Shown here in pieces: positions 1-9,744 of a stretch of DNA of 38,779 nucleotides (its first letter is position 1; every line of letters begins with the position of its first letter). The stretch is from Elysia marginata. Its lineage: Eukaryota > Mollusca > Gastropoda > Plakobranchidae. The translations under genes were made by a program, and so were the position numbers. The notes beneath the pieces are model-generated. The model did no database searches and was not told the DNA's origin. It worked only from the letters and a program-made list of their open reading frames with translations. Location: positions 74,374-113,152 of the forward strand of contig BMAT01007787.1 in the NCBI GenBank assembly GCA_019649035.1, read 5' to 3'.

Positions 1-22
1 CTTCTTCTTCTTCTTCTTCTTG
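1..22. repeat. (CTT)n microsatellite
   Basis: Perfect CTT trinucleotide tract at the window edge, probably continuing outside it. Confidence 0.95.
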
Positions 23-403
23 TCTTTTCTCAATCCTGCCTTCTTTTTCTCTTCCTACCCTATCAGCCACTTGTCTTTACCTTAAGCAATCCATCAATGA
101 CCAGTGTCCAGCAGACCAGGTATAGATTGACATATCACTGGCCGCCTTACCTGGAGTCCCGCCGGCAAGGACATTGACGGGCCAAGTGACTGATCGACAG
201 TTTCTGAACCCTAGGTTAGAGTGACCACTCCGGTCTAGGCTGGACATAAAGTCACATCGTCGCACTTAATAGATAGGTATCGCGCTCTATTGAACATTGC
301 TGGACATCTCCATAAAGTAGTTTTAGGACCGTACCACTCATCTCCAATGAAGTTAAAGTTGTTTAGAAATAAGCAATCAGACCTCTAGCGGAAAAATGTC
401 GTC
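23..403. other. Non-coding, nothing recognised
   Basis: Mixed-composition sequence with no supported gene or repeat. Confidence 0.5.
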
Positions 404-468
404 TACCTCATCCTCATCATCATCATCATAATCATCATCATCTTCATCATCATCATCACCATCCTCAC

Positions 469-512
<44 letters not shown>

Positions 513-598
513 GCATCTTCATACATGATGAAAGACCATCTTGATCAGTCAGAGGCCCGTCGATGGTCTTGATCCCGATCCACATCTACTTGTGGGGA
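404..598 (-). repeat. (ATC)n microsatellite and probable LINE 3' end
   Basis: 404-511 is an imperfect ATC/CAT tract. 512-598 is unique sequence between it and the LINE stop codon. Read on the minus strand, the order is LINE ORF2 tail, about 90 bases of 3' UTR, then a (GAT)n tract. Many LINEs end in a simple repeat, so the tract may be the element's own tail. Confidence 0.7.
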
Positions 599-1345
599 TC
601 AAAGAGCTGGCTTTAGATGGAGATGTATGGAGAACTTGTTTCTGTACAGTAGCTTGTCGACTAGGTTTTTTAATGAGTCAATACTTGTGGCAGCGACAGT
701 GATTTCGGGGAGGCTATTCCATGTCTCAACTATCCTAAGACTAAAGTTGTTTTTTCTTATTTCTATGTGGTAGTTTTGTTTTGCGAATTTGTAGCAATGA
801 CCTCTTGTTCTAGTGTCTTTTTTATATGTAAGATGGACTTCAGCATTAACGTTTTAGAAACCGTTTGTTAGTTTGTATGCTTCAATCAGATCTCCACAAA
901 GTCTTCTATACATTAAGCTTGGGAAGTCTAAGGCTTGTAGTTTTTGTTTGTAGCTGAGATTCGATATATCTGGTACTAGTTTTGTTTTCCGTCGTTGAAC
1001 ATTTTGTATTAAAATTGTGCCTGTTTGATTGATGGGGGACCATACACAATTTCTGTATTCCAAATGTGAGCGCACTAGGCTTTTGAAAGTTAATAGCATA
1101 CGTTTGTCGATAAAGTCAAAATACCTTCTGATTAGTCCCACCATCCTGTTGGCTTCATTTACTGTTTCTTCGCAGTGCTTGCTAAATCTTTTACTAGGGT
1201 CCACGTACATACCTAAATCTTTTTCGCAAGGAATCTTTTCTAGTTCCACCTCAATGTTTTTGTCTTTCATTAAATATACCGATGATTATTTTTGCCAAAA
1301 TGGAAAACTTTGCATTTGGTTGCATGCAATCTTCCCTATCTTCAA
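599..1345 (-). mobile_element. 5'-truncated LINE: C-terminal end of ORF2
   Basis: The minus strand encodes the typical carboxyl end of a non-LTR retrotransposon reverse transcriptase protein: CEKDLGMYVDPSKRFSKHCE, then ANRMVGLIRRYF, SLVRSHLEYRNCVWSP, VQRRKTKLVP, LPSL-like FPSLMYRRLCGDLIEAYKLTNG, and further on TRGHCYKF and VETWNSLP. One in-frame TAA at 854-856 interrupts the frame, which then continues to a natural-looking TGA at 599-601. Upstream of 1270 a frameshift places TKCKVFHFGKNN in another frame, taking recognisable homology to about 1345. The catalytic RT palm is missing, so this is a dead fragment truncated at its 5' end, as is usual for LINE insertions. I do not assign the clade (CR1/jockey/RTE-like). 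Confidence 0.88.
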
Positions 1346-2644
1346 CATCATGGCCAAGATAATCATCATCGTCATCATCCTAACATATGACAAACTTTAT
1401 TAATCGACGCAGGAAAATTGTTTTAAATCTACAATACATTGACCATGTACATGGAATAGATCTAGATTTTTTTTAATTTTACACATTTGGACACTCACAC
1501 ACAAAAAGAAAAATCCTCATCCATAAAATTATGGTAATGATTATGAGTCTTACAGTATCATCTTCCTCATGCCTGCTTTTCGTCCTTCTCTTCCTCCTTA
1601 TCATCAGGTGATATCATCATCACCATCATCATATCATGATCTTCATCTGCATCATCAAGCATTATCATCCTTATCAACATTATCCCCCTTATCATCCTCA
1701 TGTCTGTGAACAACAAATACATAAATCTCCACCGAACGTTTAACGTCGATATTATCTAATCATTTCTTCGAAATGAGTAGAGATGTCAGATGCTTCTGTA
1801 TACACTTGTCTAAAGGAGCTAGAAATAGGTATAGGCTCTATGAGAGAGTCTCTTTAAAGTTAGTGTCTCTGGTGTTCCTATTGTATTCGAAGAATCGAAA
1901 GCATACTCAGAGAAAGTAAACAGGTGTATGTGTCCATACTATGACTTAGAGAAGGGAAAAGAAAAAGGGGTGGCAATAGTGTTCTTGGGTACATAAAACT
2001 TGAAAGGGGACTCGAAATGAAAAGAGAGTCATCCCATCCTTCCAACATTCTATATAGATCAGAACAAGATTATAAATAAGTATTATTGTGAAAATCACCT
2101 TTCTTAGAAGGGCCACAAAAAGTTAACAGCCGTTTCGTTCTTTAAGACCCACGTCATTTTTAACTACGATCATATTGCACATAATTATAATGCTAGTTTT
2201 TTTCACCAAAATAAAGCACCATTACTTAAACCATAATTATCCTTCAAAAGGGCTAAACAAAAACCATCAGCCCTTTATCCATGCTATTAACTAAGATCCG
2301 ACTATGGAATGGTAGTTATGTTTACGAGCTTTTCGTCCAGATCTCGGGTTTACTATGAGAAAGAGAAAGGTGCAAATTGTTTGGACAACAGAAGGCTGCC
2401 CTCTTTGAAACATAGTGACATTAAAACTATAACGTTACTGTTTCCATGCAGTGTACGCGGAAACTTATTTAGATTCAAGACGTCAACCTCGATGAATTAT
2501 GTTCCTTGTTTACTGTGTTTATTGCAGCCTACTTTTTTCAAAATCGCCTCCCCGTTACAAGGGTTGAACGATAAAACGAGCCTTCATTTTTCTCGGTATG
2601 TCAACATTATTTTATTTTCATAATCATGAAATAAAGAACTTTCT
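1346..2644. other. AT-rich non-coding with imperfect ATC repeats
   Basis: Scattered TCATCATC-type runs occur near 1363-1380 and 1600-1690. The open frame at 2309-2623 (+) matches no family I know. Confidence 0.5.
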
Positions 2645-2758
2645 TATTGGGAATGAGATTAGAGCGCAAAATATCGTTCCCGATCGCAAACTCTCTCTTT
2701 GAAGTCAATTGCTTGCAGGCAAGAACGAGAAGTTGGTGCTTTATTCTCATTCCCAATA
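2645..2758. repeat. Inverted repeat with ~14-bp perfect outer arms
   Basis: TATTGGGAATGAGA (2645-2658) is the exact reverse complement of 2745-2758, and the pairing continues imperfectly inward to about 2669 and 2733. The interior is about 65 bases. It may be a MITE relic. Confidence 0.6.
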
Positions 2759-2859
2759 TTTGATTTATATTCTGTTCAAGTAATCTGCCATTCATAATGC
2801 TAGATTCGTTCTTCATACTGATATGAAAGGAGGCAGTTGGAAAGAGATAAGTAGATAAA

Positions 2860-2933
2860 TTAATAAACAGACAGACGGACGGAAGGATGGATAGATAGGC
2901 AGATAGGTAGTATATGTATAGAGAGAGAGAGCG

Positions 2934-2974
<41 letters not shown>
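2860..2974. repeat. GATA/GACA and (GA)n microsatellite
   Basis: Degenerate GACA/GATA units pass into a nearly pure GA tract at 2920-2974. Confidence 0.95.
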
Positions 2975-2976
<2 letters not shown>

Positions 2977-4705
2977 GTTGGGTGAAAATGGGAGAATTTC
3001 CATCAAGCTAAGCATAACGCCACACGGTCTTAAATTGTTTTGTATTTTAATCTTTTCTGAGTTTAAATGTATCAAATCTGGTCGAGATACTTTGACACCG
3101 ATTTCTAAATATTAATCTATAAAAAAATCAGACAATTTAATTTGATTATGAAATGGTTACACGTAATAAGTTTCTATTTGTTTTGTTAGGTCCGCTTGTC
3201 AGAGCAGTCTTAAGTTGTCGGATTAATTTCATAATCCTGAATTTATTGTTTTCTAAGATTGCAAATGTAATGAAGTTCAGGCGTCGTTGACTTTAAATCT
3301 CTTAACGAACCATAACAGTTCTCCTTTTGTTTTACGTTAAAATTTAGCTTTACAGTCATGTTTGTAATCATGTCCTTTGGCCTAACATAAAGAATAACCT
3401 ACATTCGCTTTATGAAAGGAGGGGACAAAATTTTTTTTTTCGAGCGAAAACCTCAGTATCAAATCAGAAAGAATGTTAATGATAAATGGGTTTCTTCAAC
3501 ATTTGGGACACGGCCGTACAAGCTAGATCTACCTACATTGGACAGAATTGTTTCTCCGCTTTGTCTTTGTCTACCATAACAGCTGTTGTATCGTGGGTTA
3601 TTTTAATGTAAGGATGCGTTAAGTTTGTAAAGAAATCTTATTCAAGTGTGATTGCGGGGGACATTGATGCCTAAGTTAAAACTGAGGTTGTAATGAAAGA
3701 CTTAAGAAATTGGTTCGCGACAATAACACAAAAGCAGAAATAAACGAAGTAGTGTTAAAAAGGGACATAAATGACGAAATAGACGAAAACAAAGAAGATT
3801 TGAAAAGAAAACAAAAAAAAAGGTTTGAAAAAATTTGCACTTAGTCGTAATTGGTGGGCAGGGTGCAGAAGGCCGGTGTCATTTGTTCTAACTTCATCTC
3901 AGTCTTTCTCCGTTTCTGCGTCTAACACATCAGTCAAGTCCAAGTATAGAAACTTTGAAGAGTTATTTTCTCCGTTAATAAAAGGGTTCATTTTATCTTT
4001 CGAAGCGCAGTAGCCAGTGTCATGGGCTCTTTACACTTGGAGGAGAAGAAGGCATCTCTTTATACTAGATGTTGAGAAAGCTGGGAACTTTTCAGCCCAA
4101 GAAGCTGATGAATACACAAACATTCCCACAACTGGGGCATTATCAAAGAAAAGTGTATTAATTCTTATGAAGGGGCTTGTCGTTTTATAGTCAATGTTAA
4201 TTTCAGTGGGAGAGGAGAGCGGGTGGGGTTAGGAAGAGGGAATGATTGGTGTTGCTGGTGTAAAAACCAGGTTTTTGCGGAGGTAAGCGACTTTTTAGAT
4301 TGGCTAACAGCAGCAATAATTGAATTTTTTTTATTGGAGGTATAGTGCAGATGAATGAAAAGTAATCAGTGCAGTGTAACATGTAAGGTAGCTTGTTTGA
4401 CTGGATGCTATAAGATCTAAACCACAGGCACCCGTAACTAGTTTAGAATTAAATCCAGTCTTTTCATTAGTAATCTATCAGATTTATATTCTAACTCTAT
4501 ATTATTCTAGATTATAATTCATTTGTTCGGCCTTGGGTTTCCAGTTTCTGTCGACCATCTTTAGTTTGTAGCCCTGAAACCATATTGCTATCCAATCTAG
4601 AAAGCCAACTGCTGCTATGTTCAAGGTCGTGTCGACGTTTGTGTCCCCTAAGCTTCCAGAAAATTATTAAGATTACAGCAAGGAGACCGCGAAACAAGAC
4701 TTAGT
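2975..4705. other. Non-coding, nothing recognised
   Basis: No conserved reading frame, RNA gene or clear repeat seen. Short open frames (e.g. 3825-4013) look like chance. Confidence 0.5.
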
Positions 4706-5002
4706 GGTTTGGGCCCTGAACAGTATACATGTCCTTCTCGATAATTTCATAGTTGTGGCCTTAAACAGTATAGTTTTTTGGGATAAAATGTATTTCCTGC
4801 TATAAATTGTAAAGGTGATTTTTGGAGATGACGCAGTTTTGGCCGTAAATAGTGTGTGTTCTTCGCAGTGATGACATGGTTCGGGCTGTAAATAGTATAG
4901 GTTCTTTGCGATGGTGAGGTATTTCCTGCTAAAGTTCTACTTAATATGCAGCAGATTTGGCCGCAAAAATATAGTATAAGTTTTTCGCGTAGGTGACATG
5001 GC
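4706..5002. repeat. Diverged tandem repeat, period ~42 bp, about 7 units
   Basis: Units recognisable by GGCCGTAAATAGTATAG-like cores start near 4711, 4757, 4841, 4883 and 4959, with weaker units near 4799 and 4925. The spacing is about 42 or twice that. A GTATTTCCTGCTA block recurs at 4790 and 4920. The repeat reads as an open frame on the minus strand, but I see no known protein repeat in it. Confidence 0.65.
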
Positions 5003-5649
5003 ACTAGCCTTCACTGTAAAACTTTTGCCATTTCATGGGCCTCAACGGCTGGAAAGTCAAACAGATCAAAAGCGATATAATGAAAAAATTGTATAAAATG
5101 TTTATGAGAGTAACTTTTATCCAAAAGCATGAGTGTCTGTCTCAACCTTTTGGTAACTTTAAGATAGTGAGTCAGTTTAAATACGCGCCATCAAATAATA
5201 ACAACCACAACCCTTCACAACACGGTATGTGGAGATGACCTTTGCTATCAACCATACACTTTATGGCAGCCTCCGAGAAATTCTGATGGTTAGCTTACAT
5301 CGCTCTCTTGGTAGAACGATAAGTTCCGAGAACAAAAGCTTAACTTTCTCTATATTTCCTATCAGAAACTATTCGAAAACATAAGAAAACATCTAGCCTA
5401 GAGATACAGAGAAAGAGACGATCGCTTGTGCAGCTCTATTAGCATAGAGATCTCCACATAATCGCATTAAAATAGCAACGATAATACATCTTGGGGTAAT
5501 CGTTACATCGATGCACTCTTGATTCGGCTAGGAAAGGTTGAAAGAAATTTTAATATAGTCGGTGCAATTGTAATCAAATCCCATTAGTGTGTATCGCCTA
5601 GCAGTTTGTTTGTATATAAATGAAACATAAAGCGGCCTATACTAGACAG
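5003..5649. other. Non-coding, nothing recognised
   Basis: AT-rich sequence between the 42-bp tandem repeat and a GA/ACAG tract. The short open frame at 5035-5238 (+) has no recognisable motif. Confidence 0.5.
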
Positions 5650-5786
5650 CGGAAGAAAGACAGAAAGAGAAAGAAGAGAGAGAGAGACACACACACGCAC
5701 AGAAAGACAGACAGACAGACAAGCAGACAGACAGACAAAGGTGGAGAGAGAGGAGGAGAAATGGCAGAGATGACAGAGAGAAAAAC

Positions 5787-5831
<45 letters not shown>
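5650..5831. repeat. GA / ACAG compound microsatellite
   Basis: Purine-rich tract with ACAG units around 5700-5737 and pure GA at 5790-5830. It produces open frames in several phases that are artefacts of the repeat. Confidence 0.95.
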
Positions 5832-5834
<3 letters not shown>

Positions 5835-7260
5835 GGATGTGAAAAAGACATTTAATACAGACATGTAGAATTTCAATATTCATGTATCTATCTGTATAAA
5901 ACGCATTAAATATTTTAATAGGTTATACATTTTTACTGTAAGTGCCGTAGACAATAGTTTGAATTTTTTTTCTTCTATATTTTATCCTAAAGTTCTTAAG
6001 ATTGTAACTATAGTGGGCATGATAAGAGACTCTTTCTCTTGGACAATGTTTACAGAATTGGAAGAGATCGTTTGTGTCTTTATAAAAATATTGTAAACCT
6101 TCCTCAATACGCCGAAAATGTAACCTAACCTTGAAGTCGTAAGACACGAAACACAAAACCAAAAGCTTTATATCCGGTTTTAAAATCGAAGAGGAAAGTG
6201 GGTTGCAGTGATTTTTGACCTGATCCCAGGGAAACGCAAGACCGCTCTGACACAGAGATTCTAGACCACAAAAAAAGGTTTAGATCTAGATCTAAATAAG
6301 GGGACCTAGATTACATTTCAGTTGAAACAAACATGTAAGCGAATGCAATTTCGGCACAAAAATTACTATCTTCTATGTATCCAGATTCAGTGAACTTAAG
6401 GGCCAATTTGTCCCGCGACAAATGCGGATGTAGCCTATAATTACACTAAGAAAGTAGATGCAGTTGGGAACCGGTGCCTTATGCGTGTTTTTCGTATTCT
6501 TGTTCCCCTTTTTGCAATGTGTAAAGGGTGATCTACATTTTCAGCCTTATTAGACCAATGATAAAACGGTCACCTAAAGGTAAACAATGGAATGCATATG
6601 TTAACCAAATAAAGAAAGCTGTACAAAACCAATAGATCGTATCTTTAATCCACTAGGATGAACAGGCACAGCGATCTGGCTGTTAGATTGTGGGCGCAGT
6701 GGGCCAAGTTAAGCCAGCCGTGATCCTGAAAGAAACCTTGCTAACCCGGGAGATACCAAAGCACGTTCCCATGTTTTCCAATGTAAGAACCAAACTATGG
6801 AGAATTTTATGTGGTAAGGTTTGAAGAAGCATCAGCTCTCCTACAATTTTTTTATACCTGGAGTCTTTTGTTTGTTCGTTTTTTTCCTATCCTATTGAAA
6901 CATTGCTCAAAATGTAAAAGAGTTTGGCTTTAAAGATGGCTGGAAGAAGAACTCTTTTGTGTTATGAGTTAATGTGACTTGAACTCATATTAATTTAAAC
7001 TTATATTACCTGACGTCACAAAAAAGTTCTACTCCACTTCTACGGGCCCGTTCCGCTATCTTATTAACAGGACGCAATCACGTTTTGTGGAAGGTTACTT
7101 TTCCTGTAAACCTGCCTAGATTTAGTTTATAAAATTATGTTTCGCAAAGAGGCTGTGTCGGTATATTTAAATGGTACATAAGTTAGTTAAATGTTATTAT
7201 TACCCTACCCTATCTAAATTTTTAAAATGATATATGATAATTTTGCACCTCATAGTTCGG
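5832..7260. other. AT-rich non-coding with a perfect 18-bp palindrome
   Basis: Contains TTTAGATCTAGATCTAAA at 6279-6296, which equals its own reverse complement. Otherwise nothing recognised. Confidence 0.5.
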
Positions 7261-7306
<46 letters not shown>

Positions 7307-7600
7307 AAGTTAACAAGTCCTAATGTCTTGATTGGCATCTCTTTCCTTGTCTTGCATGCACCCTTTTATTTTATTAAAAGCAAGGATTCACACACACACA
7401 CACACACTTACGCTCTCTCTTTCTTCATGCCTCCTCTCTTTCTGTCTGCGTGTGTTTTCCTTTTTGCCAGTCCTCATGTCAATTTATGTCTGATGCTCAA
7501 TTTTCCTCCCCGCCGCCTCTGTCTCTCTCTCTCTTTCTCCCCCTTCCTCTCTCTCTCTCTTTCTTTCTCTCCTCCCCCCTCTCTCTATATCTATCTCAAT
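7261..7600. repeat. (CT)n, (CA)n and pyrimidine-rich cluster
   Basis: Pure CT at 7261-7305, CA at 7389-7407 and CT-rich at 7515-7600, separated by unique sequence. Confidence 0.95.
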
Positions 7601-9146
7601 CTCTATATGTCACAAGCCACCGACACTTTTCTAGAGAACGAAACATAAAGAATGAAATGCAGTTGACAGTACTCAATCTGAAACTTCGCCAAACAAACAG
7701 GCAGAATTTGCGTTATGTATTGGAATAGTTCATGTCCAGTGCCTCAACTGACTGACTAATCCATGATGAAAGAAGAATGCGTAATGACTTGTGGACGGAA
7801 GGCTGAAAAAAGGAGAAAACTTTCACTCATAAAAAAGTGAAGTGGTTTTTGTGTTTGTTTTTTCCTTGTCTCTAGTCAGTCAACTTCTCTCGTTTGTTCT
7901 TTATTTAAACGAAGAAACGTTGTCAGAGAACATTCACATCTATTGTCATGCGCATCCTTTAGAATGATACATACTGTTTCAGTCTATGAATTTATAAATA
8001 TGCCGTTGTGTGTTGTCTAATCTGATTAATCCAAGTCCAGGTCGCAAATCACTCAAAACATATCCGGCCAGTGGGTTCTGTCACCTTCGCCTAGTCTGCT
8101 CTTGTCATGTGGCCATACCTAAAGTCTCACAATTTACAGAGATGCCGATTACAAATGAGGATGGTACTACGTTCAGGTCTCAAAGTTTCACAATTTCTTG
8201 GTGCGCTCTTCTTACGATCAGCTAATTGGAGCAGCAATTGGTTCCAGTTAAGCTTAGCAAAGAAGGTTGGTTTCCGTTTACATAATTCATAATTGGTGAA
8301 TATATTACATTTTATATAGGTTTAGAGGTCTACCTAGGTCTACTCTAACTCATAATATGATCTAAAACATACGTTCGAAAATTATCTAGCATCTTGCTTA
8401 ATGAAAATAATGCACATTAGAGCAAAGGATTAATGTGTCTCATGTACAGGTCAGTTGAGCTCTACACTTTCTAGAGTGTCCGCCATCTTGATAGGAAAAC
8501 TGCAATACGAAATTAAGTCATAAGAGTGTTTCACAGGACGTGACATTGAATGAAACTAAACCTAACCAAGTAGTACTGACATACTCCGTGGACGAGACAT
8601 TGTAATGATGTGCTTTATCTCTACAGAGAAAAAATAGGTCTGGCTATGTTCTGTCCTTTGGTTTGGAAGTAATATATTGGTTTTCTTTTTTAAGCGTTTT
8701 ATCTCCACCAACTGAATTTTTTACTTAACAATTTCCGTGACATGTGAATATTGTAACTAGATTTTATGCTAGGTTGGCTGGTACGAGTTTCAACCGGGCT
8801 TTCCCGCTCCACCGTGACACTATTTTCACGTGCTATAGTTTTAATGCAGTGTGTGTGTGAATTTTTATTACAAATTTTAACTCTTTGCCATAAAGAAGTT
8901 AGCAGCAGAGAAAAAGCAAACATTCATCAAGCCCTTTCACCTTCAGAGCTTTTCTTTTGTTCGTGCACATCATTACGGAAGAACCGTTTTGATTACCGGT
9001 ACGTTTACTTCTGATCTCATTCACTTCGTTGTAGATATTTGCAACATCTATAGGTGACAGCCGTGTTTAAAAAACTTATGTGAAATTCCGGGTCAATTCC
9101 TTAGGACTAAGAACGTGCAGATTCAACAACGAGAGCTCGAACCGCG
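7601..9146. other. Region upstream of the septin
   Basis: Expected to hold the septin promoter and any 5' non-coding exon. I see no clear TATA box or initiator and cannot place the transcription start. Confidence 0.4.
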
Positions 9147-9170
9147 ATGAATTTCAAAACGTTGTTCTAG
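9147..9170 (+). promoter_or_regulatory. Upstream ORF 1 in the septin leader
   Basis: ATG at 9147, seven codons, then TAG at 9168-9170. It would act only if the leader begins upstream of 9147, which the sequence alone cannot show. It abuts uORF 2. Confidence 0.35.
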
Positions 9171-9197
9171 ATGAGTGAACTCAAAAAGTTGTTTTGA
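9171..9197 (+). promoter_or_regulatory. Upstream ORF 2 in the septin leader
   Basis: ATG at 9171 starts immediately after the stop of uORF 1 and runs eight codons to TGA at 9195-9197, in a different frame from the septin CDS. The gap to the main ATG at 9244 is 46 bases. Such uORFs commonly dampen initiation at the main start; that role here is inference. Confidence 0.35.
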
Positions 9198-9243
9198 CGT
9201 TAAGGAGGTAAAACGTGAGGGCACCTGTGAAAGTTACGTCACA

Positions 9244-9744
9244 ATGGATGGGGTGCCCAGAGGTCAGATGCATATCAGGCGGCCTGATGGGTTGTCGAGT
9301 CTACAACAACAGCAGCGTCTACACCAACAGCTACAGCAACAGCAACAACAACAATATCAACAGCAGCAACAGCAACAAACACAGAGACATCAACAATACC
9401 ATATGCAGCAGCAACAAAAACAGCAAGAACAACAACCACCGCCCCTCCTTAGTCGGAGACCCATCCCTGTTATACGCAGCAGTAATAGTATAAACAGCAG
9501 CAGTAACATCAGCATTAAACCAGAAGTTAACAGCAACAGCAGCATCAGTGGACATAGGGCTGGTAGTGGTAGTCAAACTGGAGGCGTAATGGGAGTAGGA
9601 GTTAGAGGAGGCGCCATAGGTACCAGCATCGACCAAACAACTCCTTCCCCATCATGCCTTGCTCCAGGTGTTAAGATCGCAACTACGCCTGGATTGAAAC
9701 GGCGACTGACCAGACAAATAGATTACACGCCTGCTAAATACAAG
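9244..9744 (+). CDS. Septin exon 1: Q-rich N-terminal extension
   Basis: This exon encodes residues 1-167 and ends in phase 0 at AAG|GTTGGT. The start is the ATG at 9244 (A at -3, G at +4, a good animal start context). It is the first ATG in frame after the in-frame TGA at 9172-9174. A second in-frame ATG follows at 9268. Residues 21-64 (9304-9435) hold 31 glutamines out of 44, in mixed CAA and CAG codons, broken by R, H, Y and L. After that come a PPP run, a Ser/Asn-rich stretch and a Gly-rich stretch, all predicted disordered. The exon closes with a basic segment (LKRRLTRQ) leading into DYTPAKYK, which runs directly into the conserved septin start in exon 2. An upstream exon could supply another start. 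The joined frame and the basic tail support the exon as real, but the Q-rich part has no recognisable domain. Confidence 0.8.

Noticed and set aside
403..585. Minus-strand frame rich in Met
   Set aside because: Pure translation of the ATC microsatellite.
4706..5002. Possible CRISPR-like array
   Set aside because: Repeats are diverged, directly tandem without distinct spacers, and the genome is clearly animal.
9331..9636. Minus-strand and second + strand frames over septin exon 1
   Set aside because: Shadows of the CAA/CAG-rich exon; the third frame alone joins to the septin with correct splice phase.
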